Shown: positions 10,801 through 17,940, counted from the stretch's first letter. The stretch: DNA of 20,051 nt from an uncultured Verrucomicrobiota bacterium (GCA_937901395.1 CALCDB010000109.1:1-20051), one strand, 5' to 3'. The notes: generated from the sequence alone by a model not told the origin. Program-made: numbers and translations.

Positions 10801-12058
10801 CCGTTTCCGCCTCCTTGATCTCGTCAAGCGTGAAGCTCGCCGCCCAAGTGAAACTCTCCACATCCGTCTCTCCGCGATACGTTCCCGCCACAATCGGAAT
10901 CGCCGCGCCTTGCGTCGTTACGCCATCAGCCGAGCTGAAGCGAATCAACGCCGCCGGATGAATGTTGTAATTACCCAAGGCGGTTCCCGCATGAGGTATC
11001 TTAACCGTCATATTCATCGTCCAACCGCCATTTTCATAAGCGAGCTTCGTCGAATCCGCTACCCTGCACGTCGTGCCATCGATTACGCAGCCTTCGCTCG
11101 TCGTGCTCACAGCGCCGAATTCTCCCGTCAAATCACGAATCGTCCACGTCGCCGTAGCCGTCCCCTTGAAGTTGCCGGTCCCCTCGACTTCCACCGTCCA
11201 TGTTCCAACGCTCCGCGTGGTGCGGCAGCTTTGCGCCGTCTCCGCATACGTCGCCGCGAGCTCGCCCGCCTTGACCGATGCGATCTGTATGGTATGGCTG
11301 TCGCCATCGAAAAGGATGCTCGTTGGCTCTTCAAGCGTGAGCGAGGTGAGCGACGCCCGTTCGATCTCGAACGGCGCCTTTATCTCCCAGTTCCCCCCGC
11401 CAAGCGCGATTCCCACCCGCGCCTCGTAGCTACCCGCGTCCACTACCGTCGATGTGGCGACCCCGTCCTTGTAGTAGGCGATCTCCGAAATCGTCGCTCC
11501 GGTCGCCTTCACGAACGCCGCCTTGCCCGATAATGCGGCGGTGAGCGCCTTCGAATCATACTCCTTGCCTGTAGCCGTCAGCGTCAACGCGAGCGGTTCC
11601 TCTACGCAGGAGCAACTCGCCGTCAGCGTCGCGCCATCCGCGAGGAATTTCCAATCATGCGTGTGCCCGGTCGATACCGTCCACACCCCATCCGCTTCGC
11701 TTGCCGAGCAGCCCTCGCCGAGCAATGCGGATGGATCGAAGTCGTACGCTCCGCCGATGATTACGCTCTTGCCTTCGCCGATGAAGCCGCAACCCATCCA
11801 CTCCCCGCCCTCGAGCGTCAGAGTGACATCGGAAACGACGGAAAAGACGATGCCCTTCGCGCCTTTCGACGATGAACAGCTCGATAGAATCTCAAGCGTC
11901 CGATGCGAATCGTCGCTTGCTTCCATCACCGCGTCAATCGCCGACGATAACTTCGAATACGTTATCGTCTCTTCGCCATTATCCCATTGCGCAACGCCTT
12001 TAGCGTGCGCAACACCGATGCCGGCCAACATGGCCGCCAATAGCAACAGTCTTTTCAT
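1895..12058 (-). CDS. giant secreted modular repeat protein (3387 aa)
   Basis: One uninterrupted gene, start fixed by AAGGAGG (12067-12073) 8 bases before ATG. Residues 1-19 are a signal peptide (MKRLLLLAAMLAGIGVAHA). Modules in rough order: HxHxW/Cys modules beginning at His132, 479, 773, 1043, 1564 and 2434; YDG/MBG-like beta-sandwiches at about 235-310, 1265-1420, 1850-1930 and 2118-2192 (for example GVDYEIEG ... GEYSFTVKGIGNYSGSI); seven copies of an unnamed module B at about 311-478, 591-772, 1421-1563, 1678-1843, 1932-2117, 2193-2433 and 2556-2744; a beta-helix-like stretch at about 890-1042 (TLDLNGFKI, GTLAIENGTF, LLGGVYSV); an InlB B-repeat-like domain at about 2747-2822 (YKPGIGGQG ... 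LKGWSKDG); and a C-terminal region (2823-3387) with KFTTYAFVW near 3092. Two helical insertions sit at about 1111-1210 and 1306-1375. No LPXTG, PEP-CTERM, autotransporter barrel or recognisable type IX tail is visible. The role is probably adhesion or surface coating, inferred from architecture only. Confidence 0.88.
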   Translation of the reverse strand: MKRLLLLAAMLAGIGVAHAKGVAQWDNGEETITYSKLSSAIDAVMEASDDSHRTLEILSSCSSSKGAKGIVFSVVSDVTLTLEGGEWMGCGFIGEGKSVIIGGAYDFDPSALLGEGCSASEADGVWTVSTGHTHDWKFLADGATLTASCSCVEEPLALTLTATGKEYDSKALTAALSGKAAFVKATGATISEIAYYKDGVATSTVVDAGSYEARVGIALGGGNWEIKAPFEIERASLTSLTLEEPTSILFDGDSHTIQIASVKAGELAATYAETAQSCRTTRSVGTWTVEVEGTGNFKGTATATWTIRDLTGEFGAVSTTSEGCVIDGTTCRVADSTKLAYENGGWTMNMTVKIPHAGTALGNYNIHPAALIRFSSADGVTTQGAAIPIVAGTYRGETDVESFTWAASFTLDEIKEAETEGTLRKTLTVYEPAYSESVTLVGTLHNGGGIRETTFAIEVPIEGLFLFDETGLQVYPESHEHQFMYSTPGNKNVINCVCVGESAEKCYYNQIGGVNLVLVAEDAKKDKDGKPYAGARIDIDAAFPVKDVKIEYYQGDAKLESAPSEVGDYVAKATVGGATAVAEFKILSRARNFDLGGIELVAGKTTGYDFSNGTLKMLDGTGWKHCAAKDAPDGSGTEGWYATFTVDWPNETLNYTRLEAAKFTVDGIKDASGEAKRIFTGEDDIPGVEVKKSITGVINGFVWYVRVTPEELDAAAKAGQSVLTRELTAWGDTWSSVITKDDDGVAPMMLIVTTSLDGLKLYDSEGYLRYPIHDHEWSFEVDGGTLKATCGCDGCRYNELPLTLALTAGDDNGRLCNGKALAAKATCDADFETITGATIGEIVYRNADGEALDSAPIQPGEWTASVTVTTAGGDYTVNVAIVIRAGEIVVDGIHYEGVDTATQFAKNATISISLGKDFVANGPYVIKGEKTLDLNGFKIVSAENTTIFRNEGTFAIDDLSRSGGGAMEMNSTDSPSGYLVENEGTLAIENGTFVGAFLNGEGKTIQLLGGVYSVEPEKGWVLDGYDIIPRTIEGMNWWAVESHEHRYQFIGFGSVMTATCSHLLIEERLFKGSTIPWTHCDAREMLMVLGGGKIGGVEYTGEPVQPTVYYVNVEELFKAIDNYGLKNLVKDLGITDVFEALVGMLKSGIGSMFNAQSNGGIKDAILGAINNTEDEQTLLNLLKMIGEGIFDSEDRFASFKSAFITQEEYEKITGAKIVGFTYYDSKGNELAEAPKDVGSWTMKATIITQKGNTVSLKKSYRIKATSIAAASIECEPAINAPLTYTGSQIDLDVKSVRIGSIVLAGYNTVDELFEAIKSGKLTALDLYNILKDIGKFRDSMPTFADWLKEFAGIITGERSLEEFRADIEAMLKGRVLEPGVDYEIEGTLSAMDIGEYSFTVKGIGNYSGSIKKNWSIVQSTHQFPAGAFEQLRIVTDPDTGDRTFGVKVNYYSLLALTTYVMPENARLQFSLAPDEIYNGRNLGDSGLDVSAEIDKTLIGGNDYLKSVTWRIKLSQTKIDEAFDAGFDELVYIVTAGALAGEGNEKGFADTAYELRINLRDYISHKHNWSVAQTDAATLTATCVNATGCGHPEPIKLAVGENGATAIAFDGEAHFAELDGAKLFTHFTGAVIDSLEYVDAEGLAVDSIIEQGVYGCTAKVTVNGETYALVGEVEILPNREFGANALSEKVLNARCGTVDGNTMTVTNPSGLKYIDGKWYCAINIAWPNNTEQIFHAPQYTAPDDLRLEGDVAKGETTVNTAKFLRIRKLFQPEEYVKSVDWEIGFSLDDIKAAEGAGELVYTLVAGANRGENDGEGLTPTEFKVVVPIDENLVLCDGEGNQLYPMLKAQGEQLFALVTAAMPMREVAYTGEEVEAPEVVVSYNGQKLRRGVDFVLERDFKGVKIGTYVLVIRGIGIFAGVKIDLEWEIKAEVRHNWNVRPLSVCGEACGIMSREGDTFIVTKPENLELRDGKWHAGIAINWPFTVNLLNLTDSSFTDPEHAIVRVGEEGTPFSVADWEKGRITLDDCELDCDIGVNSFLLPRCLQLRYVREIDWTVAFTREEAQAAQAAGEEFIVRKLILSSPAWSHDPDGVEPTTFKIVAKVSDILSLHKLPIKCAQIELPNGCQRELVWRDCNITFFDGRISYRGMPLFEGADYEVEGVRAAKEIGEYTLTIKGINNFEGTIEYTFKIVEPRRPFGCFAMHPIDFNPTPKWERCESKEAFERERDFKPWQDLDRHGRRCPMDRRWEPYNPYATYGYFTHEDDTTIFVVTNGNHLAYSLCGDKWYSGMVIDWPTIIDPCDSMRTRLTGPWQARFDLSTRPGITNCVADIMLDDIFCFSNRLRGETMGAAVGLYRYPFEPLPFEYVDALAWAPAIDIATLQAAKARGDEYVDYILTAGSPAWLCDPDGVKWTKFAIRIPLDIELFDWCEQRWPLHDHDWAFWVDDLNYIAFAECFNLDGLCDVRGQTLRMNFAAPAQTKRYDGEPFVQTLAGLDTYVKKTGAVVDPITYIDLSDGSPLAGAPVEVGMYKAMTTITVRNGAKKLHIETSLTIEPDSPTRPFREDAMTPIPGRNPDVPIGEVDPAKRELRITCSTNLTYDAESKTWYAGFVVEWPCYKGSVVQRGGNTYWINPQFTDVEHGMISLSEETGELSIGEEQFGWCRGRIGDWQYLGETNAITSVTWRIPITISAIEAALERGETEFVYTLTAGSDRWLGDGEGIAETVFTMVVPIDDLVLTDEKGEQVWPVKWFNIVYKPGIGGQGTMESEKRLCGLSKALTPCAFVNAPLYLKGWSKDGTRSVHFADGQVVKDPVGKGKTLNLTAVWTKNPVVAGDIPGDALAVEVTLVPAGKTVEEGTPVPVYGDAPNFRYVAEFPAEGEYDIVVVITEADGTKTTITQMVTIDEDRREPGTGKLPDAPVVRPEGNWSSTIDNSQAGEFVVIAGGIDEMVKHIVRPEEKAAESEIELRLVSKQMPADDSTYGYAQIIAAKRCACIKPVDLRLEKYLDGEYVQKYRDTTTPPDGSSTEEYNGNIKIVIPFRKEGRVNFSVVRYYEKEEGEPKTGSVDELLELDEAPAKGKEGFVLDEATGTITLYISKFTTYAFVWDGAQVVLNNPMRWEYETGDSAWFGSLDLSCTAGWASSIENLQFVFERRVNDSGTVVAQLMSASKQHSIKNPVVYDGRLYDAIDLPRGEGHFSLNAPEDALWDIVKTGPANRQYVDVDETIINVYQNFRADTSVRSPADLFGWVTYDSYECTYWIPVGSNSEDLLLATQAILKSKRILSAPLSVAGLSATLAYNTVSESVADGCVNVDEFSVGDGVIHGRVSARVGGEKNPFGPNVEVHLLGAKDLLDEYVDLGRIVLDENGAFEADLGETEYRLFKVRAQIINDFK
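10333..10432 (-). repeat. 100-bp segment identical to 15023-15122 (copy in the 3387-aa gene)
   Basis: Base-for-base identical to 15023-15122 in the neighbouring 1914-aa gene, in the same orientation and frame. It codes for residues 543-576, including KDVKIEYYQGDAKLESAPSE. Identity falls away on both sides: two mismatches within the next 12 bases upstream on the plus strand, then unrelated sequence. Confidence 0.95.
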
Positions 12059-12077
12059 ATCGCCTTCCTCCTTGCTG

Positions 12078-15000
12078 TCATTCCTTGTATGGGATTGGAG
12101 TTATAATCAACCGATAAAATCCCTTGTCGGACGGCTTCACCAGCTCGAAGCTGATGTCGTCGCCGATCTTGTTCTTGTCGCCCTCTACGTTGAACGCGAG
12201 CGCCAGGAAATCTTCGCCCTGTTTGAGCGAATGGTAGAAGCCCTTGAGCGGAGCGCTCGGCGTGAACGTGGTCTCGTCCGCCGAAAGCGCGACCGCAAGC
12301 GCCTCGCGCTTCGCCGCCTCGACCGCCGCCTCGACCGCCGCCTCGCCTTCGTCGTTCAACACGAACTGAACCGTCACGTCGACCACCTGCGCGGTGAAGT
12401 AGCTCTGATAGGTGGCGAGTTCGTCGCCCTCGAGCGTAATCGGCGCCTTGAGGAGCGTCGCCTTCTTCGCCTCGATCTCCGCCGCGTATTCATGCGCGTC
12501 CTTGCCTTCGGGGATTATGATGTCCTCGCCGGGAACCACCGGATCGATCGCCTTCTTCTCGACCGTGAGGCCGTCGATCGAGCAAATCTCCTTCGTGGTC
12601 TCGCCATCGGTGATGACGAGCTTCAGCGTGAAGGTCGCATCGTTCTTAAGCGCGATATTCTTTACTCCGCACTTGAAGCTCTTGATCACGTCAAATGCAG
12701 TCTTTACCGTGATATCGTTGTAGCCGACAAGTTTGAGAATGCCGATTTCTTCATTAGCCGCGCAGCCCGGGAATGGGATCTCGACCCACGCGCCATCCAA
12801 GTACGCCTCATAGCTACCAGCGAGATAAATCTCGTCAGCGCCAATCGCGACATCGGAAGTAAGAATGAACTCGGCCGTCCAGTTATCATAGCCAGCGCCG
12901 ATCTTACCCATCGCGAACTCAACAGCCGCCTCATAGTCCTCCTCCGTGATCGGAGTCACCGTAGCCGTCGGAAGAATGTTCGCGTTAAGCGTAGCAACGA
13001 AGGTCGAGCCCTCTACGATGATATTTTCGTCATCCTTCGAAAGCACGATCTGAATCGTGAACTCCGTATCCTCGCTGAGCGAGTTGTTCTTTACGCCGCA
13101 AGTATAGCTCGTGGCAACTGCCGTCAGCTGCGCGTAGGAAATCGTAATTCCCTGCGAGGCGAGCAACTTAACCGGCACGTTCGCCGTGAACGCAGTCGGC
13201 GGAAATTCCACCAGCGCCGTCGGATCAACCGGATCGCGTGGATCGGCTCCCTTGAGCGTAATCACGCCTTCGCCTACATCCTTATCAGTCGTAACGATGA
13301 AATCAACATTCCAATCGTCATAGCCAATCGCGTCCGTCTTGAGCTCGAAGCTCGCCGCGCCATCCAACCCCGTAACCACGGTCGGCGTTACCACCGCCGT
13401 AGGAGGAACCGCAATCACCTTGAAGATGCCGGTAATCGTCTGCTTGCCAGTCGTGCCCTTCTCGATCTTCGCCGGACTCCACTCGATGAACTCGTAGCCC
13501 TCGAGCGTCGCCGCTTCGCTGAAGATTATCTCGTCCTCGATCGTGTAGGTCTTCTTATCCTTGTAAGGATTCGTTACGCCATCGAGCGGCGCGCCGTCTT
13601 CATCCACGAACTCATACGCGAGGTTGTACTTCTTGGCGACGGTCGTGTAGAAGATGTTGCTCTCATCGCTATCATCGCACCCTACGTTGTAGCCCTCGAC
13701 ATCCGTCTTGAGGAGGTCTTCATTCGGCAAGTAGCCGAAATAACCTTCTTCGTCCTCGTAATTTGGATCGCCATATACCTTCGCTCCCTTGCCGAGCAAA
13801 AGCTCGTAGTCGTCGAATTCCTCATTATTCGCGAACATCGTCCCTTCCATCCTGAGTTCCGTATCCGCCGCTACCGGCAGAACGAGATCCGCAAGCGGAA
13901 GCTCCATCTTGTATTCCGTTACCGGCAAGCCATTGTGGTTATCGATATTGATAACGTACAATACCTTGTCAGACCACTTCGGCGACCAGACCTTCAGCGT
14001 GCGGACGATGCTATCTTCGCCGGCGAGTATCGCATCTTCGATCTCGTCGAGAGATACTTTCTCCGTCCACGCGAATGAAGTAACCGCGCGATAATCGCCA
14101 GAGGCAATTCGATCGCTTACCACTACGCCAATCGCTCCGCACGCCTCCGCATTATTGCCGATCACGATCTCGCCAGTCTGCGGATTTCTGAAGTAGAGTT
14201 TCGTCGTCGGCACGAAATGCTCACCTACATTGCCATCAATCGGCATAGCAATGTCCATCGCCATCGACCAGGTTCCGTCACCATTGTAGACGAGCTTGGT
14301 GGAATCGGTCACGGTCAGCGTCTTATCGACTACCTCGCCGTATTCGCCGCTCGCGGTACCCGCGCCAAACTTGAAGTCGTCGCGCTCCTTGCCCGCAACG
14401 ATCGTCCAAGTCGTCGTCGCCTCGCCCACGAAGTTGCCGCCCTCGATGCTCTCGATCTTGACGGTGAACGTCTCGTCGACGCGACCCTCGCCAGCCGCCG
14501 TGAGAACGCTCTCCTCGGAGATCTCGTAGTCCACGCCTTCCGTAAGCGTCAGGTTGCCGAACTTGACGGACGAAATAGTCACGCTCTTCTCGTAGCCGTC
14601 GAAATTGAAGCTCGTCTCGCTGAGCGTGATCGTCGCGCCCGCGAGATCGGCGGGATCGATGGCGAAGTCCTTTTCCAGCGTGTACTTGGGCGTATCGTCT
14701 TCCGAAGTCACCATCTTCACGGTGTAGCCGCCGACCGCGCTCGGTGCGTCCTCAAGCTCCTCGCCGTTCTTCACCCAATACTCGAGCGAAACCGTGACGT
14801 ACTTCGTCGGGAAGCCCTCCTCGAGCTCGAACGAAGCGGCGTATGGAGTTCCGTCGTAGGCCTTGGTGTCGTCCGCCGTAAGCGTCGCCCTCTTCCAATC
14901 CTGATAGTCGCAAGTGCCCATTTCCGTGACGCACTTTACGCCAATCGTCATCGCATCAAGCGCATCGTGGAAGAACTGGTGGTTGTGGTTAATCTTGAAT

Positions 15001-17822
15001 GGCGCTTCCGCCGTCGCGTCCTCGACCGTCGCTTTCGCCACATAGTCGCCAACCTCGCTCGGCGCGGATTCGAGCTTCGCATCGCCCTGATAGTATTCGA
15101 TCTTCACGTCCTTCACCGGGAAGTTTTCGCTATACTCAATCGACGCGCCCTCGTACGGCTCGCCCGTCGCTTCGCGGTCTTCCGCCTTCAAGGTAAGCGT
15201 CTCTTCGCCATATCCGCAATATTCGTGGTCTTCCGCATCGCACGTCGCCGTAATCACGTTGCCCGCAGCGGAGTAGACGATCTCGTGAGTATGCGCGACG
15301 ATCTTCCAGACCAAATCACGCGAATCTCCATTGCCGTCATCCATCTTCTCTTCGCCCGGAATCACGATATATCCCTCGGCCGGAGTCGGCTTCGTGAAAT
15401 AGGCGCGGCTACCATACTTTCCGTCCCAGAATTGACCGCCCTGGTAAACGACCGTCCCGCCGTCAGCCACAAACTGCGACGTGTACTTGCCGCCCAACAC
15501 GGTAACCGTACCGGACTTGACCGTCAGCTTGAAGAAGTTAGTGGCGCTCGTCGCGCGGTTCTTCGTCTCAATCTCGGCAAACGCGAAGTTGCCTTCGATA
15601 TTCATTTGTCCTGCGCTACCCAAGGCACCGCCCGCCTTCGGCTGGACGATCGTGCCGTTCGTCAGCGTAACCGTTCCCGCGCCACCGTTCGTGAGCGTGA
15701 CGGTTTGGTATGCATCGCGCTGCAACTTTGCCCCGCCGAGATCGAGCGTAATGTTCTTGCTGGACGAGAAGGTGGTGGTCTGCCCCGTCAAGTTGCCGCC
15801 CTTATAGTAAATCGTATCGCCCTCGTTCGCCACGCCGGTCGCCTCAAGAAGCGTGTCAAAGCGGACATCGTATCCACCGACTCCCTGCGCCTCAAAGCCG
15901 CTCGTATAACCGCCTTCCGGTTTGGTGATCTCGAAGTCCTTCGTGAGCGTGTAGGGCGTTTCGTCGATCGTCACCACGCAGCTCGCGGTGTACGCGCCCG
16001 TATACCACTTCCCGGCGCTGTATTCCGGCCGCTCGTAGGTGATTTCGCCAACCTCCACGCCCTTGATTACTTCGCGGAACTTATCTCCCTCCTTCTCGAT
16101 ATCCACAATCGCTGGCGAGATGCCCTGACCGTCGTAGGCCTTATCCTCTACGCCCTGAAGCTGCAGCTGGAGCGTCGCGCCCTCGATCGTACAATCGGGA
16201 TTACCGCATGTCGCCGTTAGGGTAATACCATCTTCCTCTACCTCAAATGTCCACGAATGCTGGTGGTCGAGCTCAGGCGTATAGATGTAAATGCCGGGCT
16301 CGGTCGTCGTGTCCGTCACGACCCTGTAGCCGGTGGTGGCCGAAACCGTCTCTTTCTTGGTGGACTTGACGGTGGCGATTCCGCTCTCGTTCGCGTCGAT
16401 CACATACGTCGCCGCCGCATTGCCGAAGCCAACCAAATCAAGCGTCGCTCCCGCGGGAACCGTGAACTCACCCGCTTCCGCATCAGCGATGAGCGTTACC
16501 GTCTCGCCCTCATCAACCACATCAAGCGCCGCGCCAAGCGTCGCGAACTTCTTCAAACCAATCTCCGCCACAAAATCAACATGCGGATATACCTGATTGC
16601 CATTCTCGTCGTTGAGCACAATGCCCTCAAGCGGAATCGTCAGCGTGTAGGTCGTCGGCTTGATGCCGGTATCGCTACCGCAAGTATTCTCGTCGCCGCC
16701 TCTCCACGCGATCGACCACGCGGTCATCGAATAGTCGAACGACGTCTTTTGCTCGGCAATGGCCTGAGCAACTTCCTCTGCGGTGAACTCAGCCGTGAAA
16801 GTCAGAGATTTGAAATAGGTAAACTTCTTGGTGTTACCAAGCGAATATGCGTACTGGCCTTCGGCGGTTGCCGCGCTCAATCCCAATGTCTCAGTTCCAT
16901 CATCAAGAACCTGCGAACCCGAATAGGTCACGTCGTTCGGCGCGGCCACAAACGCATGAGGCGCATCAATATAGGTCGCCGTGCCGTAATCAGTCCAAGT
17001 GTAACTCTTCGTAACCGGTGCCGGCCATGTAACGGTCATCGCAGCAGAATACTTCAGCGTTTCCGGGTCGTACGCAAGCGCCGTCGAATCAGTAACCGTA
17101 ACCGTGTTGCCTTCTGCCGTGCAACCAGACGAAGCACTGAGCGCATCATCATCGAACTCTCCCGTCGGCGCCTTAATCGTCCAGGTCTTATCGACCGAAC
17201 CCTCGTAGTTATCGCCAATACCCGTAATCGTCACCGTATAGGTCTTATCCTCGAACGCAGAACCGGTCGCGCTCCTGTCGCCGCTCACCGTATAGTCCTC
17301 GTTTTCAACCAGCGTCGTCGTGCCATACTCCACCGTTATCGTCGTTGTCTGCTCACTACCCGTGTAGTTGGTAGATGAAGGATTGAGCGTGATTTCAGTA
17401 TCGGCAATATCAACCTTCGATGCCGCCGAAACGAACTTCGCATAGTAGGTCTTCGTGACGCTCTTGTTTTTACCGACGGAGAAAGTAACCTTATAGCCGT
17501 CCGCCTTGTCGGACTCAGGAGCACCCTCGCACGCATCAGACATGAACCATCCCGCGAACTTATAACCGTCCTCCGGCTTGGCGAAGGCGTAGAAGGTAAA
17601 GTCCTTGCTGCTTGGAGCAAGTATAGATTGACTCTGCTGGTAATGGCTAGAACTGGTCGCAGCATACTCGCCAGGCGTCGTGCTCTGCGAGGCGGAAACC
17701 AGACCGCCGCCTTGCGACCAGGTCTTGACCTCAAGCGTACCATCATATGTCGCCGCCCACGTCGTTGCAGGCAAAGCCATCATCATCGCCATCGCGAATG
17801 CGATTCTCGCTATGTTCTTCAT
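12078..17822 (-). CDS. giant secreted modular repeat protein (1914 aa)
   Basis: First gene of the operon. AAGGAG lies 8 bases before ATG, and residues 1-23 form a signal peptide ending ATTWA. Visible parts: a divergent InlB B-repeat-like domain at about 25-135 (AKPEDGYKFAGWF ... YYAKF); a YDG/MBG-like domain at about 137-218; module B at about 219-413 (ends NQVYP); HxHxW/Cys modules from His520, 844 and 946; a beta-helix-like segment at about 640-840 (ITLDLGGAKL, VTLTNGTIV, VTVLGGKY); YDG/MBG at about 1062-1147; a second module B at about 1148-1316; an InlB B-repeat-like domain at about 1397-1470 (LEGYEFIEWSP); two tandem ~140-residue units at about 1474-1612 and 1618-1765, each beginning PTA.VTP and containing CGVKN; and a C-terminal domain (1766-1914) with GFYHSLKQG and DKGFYRLIITP. 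It has the same modular build as the 3387-aa protein and shares a 100-bp identical segment with it. Likely extracellular or surface-located; no catalytic motif or anchor recognised. Confidence 0.87.
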   Translation of the reverse strand: MKNIARIAFAMAMMMALPATTWAATYDGTLEVKTWSQGGGLVSASQSTTPGEYAATSSSHYQQSQSILAPSSKDFTFYAFAKPEDGYKFAGWFMSDACEGAPESDKADGYKVTFSVGKNKSVTKTYYAKFVSAASKVDIADTEITLNPSSTNYTGSEQTTTITVEYGTTTLVENEDYTVSGDRSATGSAFEDKTYTVTITGIGDNYEGSVDKTWTIKAPTGEFDDDALSASSGCTAEGNTVTVTDSTALAYDPETLKYSAAMTVTWPAPVTKSYTWTDYGTATYIDAPHAFVAAPNDVTYSGSQVLDDGTETLGLSAATAEGQYAYSLGNTKKFTYFKSLTFTAEFTAEEVAQAIAEQKTSFDYSMTAWSIAWRGGDENTCGSDTGIKPTTYTLTIPLEGIVLNDENGNQVYPHVDFVAEIGLKKFATLGAALDVVDEGETVTLIADAEAGEFTVPAGATLDLVGFGNAAATYVIDANESGIATVKSTKKETVSATTGYRVVTDTTTEPGIYIYTPELDHQHSWTFEVEEDGITLTATCGNPDCTIEGATLQLQLQGVEDKAYDGQGISPAIVDIEKEGDKFREVIKGVEVGEITYERPEYSAGKWYTGAYTASCVVTIDETPYTLTKDFEITKPEGGYTSGFEAQGVGGYDVRFDTLLEATGVANEGDTIYYKGGNLTGQTTTFSSSKNITLDLGGAKLQRDAYQTVTLTNGGAGTVTLTNGTIVQPKAGGALGSAGQMNIEGNFAFAEIETKNRATSATNFFKLTVKSGTVTVLGGKYTSQFVADGGTVVYQGGQFWDGKYGSRAYFTKPTPAEGYIVIPGEEKMDDGNGDSRDLVWKIVAHTHEIVYSAAGNVITATCDAEDHEYCGYGEETLTLKAEDREATGEPYEGASIEYSENFPVKDVKIEYYQGDAKLESAPSEVGDYVAKATVEDATAEAPFKINHNHQFFHDALDAMTIGVKCVTEMGTCDYQDWKRATLTADDTKAYDGTPYAASFELEEGFPTKYVTVSLEYWVKNGEELEDAPSAVGGYTVKMVTSEDDTPKYTLEKDFAIDPADLAGATITLSETSFNFDGYEKSVTISSVKFGNLTLTEGVDYEISEESVLTAAGEGRVDETFTVKIESIEGGNFVGEATTTWTIVAGKERDDFKFGAGTASGEYGEVVDKTLTVTDSTKLVYNGDGTWSMAMDIAMPIDGNVGEHFVPTTKLYFRNPQTGEIVIGNNAEACGAIGVVVSDRIASGDYRAVTSFAWTEKVSLDEIEDAILAGEDSIVRTLKVWSPKWSDKVLYVINIDNHNGLPVTEYKMELPLADLVLPVAADTELRMEGTMFANNEEFDDYELLLGKGAKVYGDPNYEDEEGYFGYLPNEDLLKTDVEGYNVGCDDSDESNIFYTTVAKKYNLAYEFVDEDGAPLDGVTNPYKDKKTYTIEDEIIFSEAATLEGYEFIEWSPAKIEKGTTGKQTITGIFKVIAVPPTAVVTPTVVTGLDGAASFELKTDAIGYDDWNVDFIVTTDKDVGEGVITLKGADPRDPVDPTALVEFPPTAFTANVPVKLLASQGITISYAQLTAVATSYTCGVKNNSLSEDTEFTIQIVLSKDDENIIVEGSTFVATLNANILPTATVTPITEEDYEAAVEFAMGKIGAGYDNWTAEFILTSDVAIGADEIYLAGSYEAYLDGAWVEIPFPGCAANEEIGILKLVGYNDITVKTAFDVIKSFKCGVKNIALKNDATFTLKLVITDGETTKEICSIDGLTVEKKAIDPVVPGEDIIIPEGKDAHEYAAEIEAKKATLLKAPITLEGDELATYQSYFTAQVVDVTVQFVLNDEGEAAVEAAVEAAKREALAVALSADETTFTPSAPLKGFYHSLKQGEDFLALAFNVEGDKNKIGDDISFELVKPSDKGFYRLIITPIPYKE
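15023..15122 (-). repeat. 100-bp segment identical to 10333-10432 (copy in the 1914-aa gene)
   Basis: Second copy of the identical segment, coding for residues 901-934 of the 1914-aa protein within its HxHxW/Cys module at 844-945. Other copies of this module type are strongly diverged even in protein sequence, so exact DNA identity here points to a recent copying event. Confidence 0.95.
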
Positions 17823-17902
17823 AACTATGTCTCCTTATTCTTTATTTTGTTTTGTGTTTACCCTTACCTGTTTATGTGTAAAGTTCTCCCAAAATTAGGT
17901 GT

Positions 17903-17911
17903 AGTATATCA
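17903..17911 (-). promoter_or_regulatory. predicted extended -10 promoter of the operon
   Basis: The minus strand reads TGATATACT: a TGn extension followed by TATACT, one base from the TATAAT consensus. A poor -35 (TATTCA, 17926-17931) sits 17 bases upstream. Transcription would start near 17896, giving a leader of about 74 bases before the ATG of the 1914-aa gene. Weak -35 with an extended -10 fits a promoter that needs an activator. This is pattern recognition only. Confidence 0.5.
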
Positions 17912-17940
17912 TATTCTCGACGATATGAATACCCTATTTC

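Noticed and set aside
1895..12058. Autotransporter, LPXTG-anchored or PEP-CTERM protein
   Set aside because: The C-terminus (ending VRAQIINDFK) has no 12-strand barrel, no LPXTG or PEP motif and no final hydrophobic segment with a basic tail.
11523..14078. 851-codon open frame on the plus strand, spanning the gap between the two giant genes
   Set aside because: It is antisense to both genes, has an extreme Arg/Leu/Val composition with no signal, domain or ribosome-binding site, and arises because the sense genes rarely use TTA, CTA and TCA codons.
14217..16220. 667-codon open frame on the plus strand inside the 1914-aa gene
   Set aside because: Antisense shadow with the same composition bias; the sense strand has the signal peptide, ribosome-binding site and repeats.
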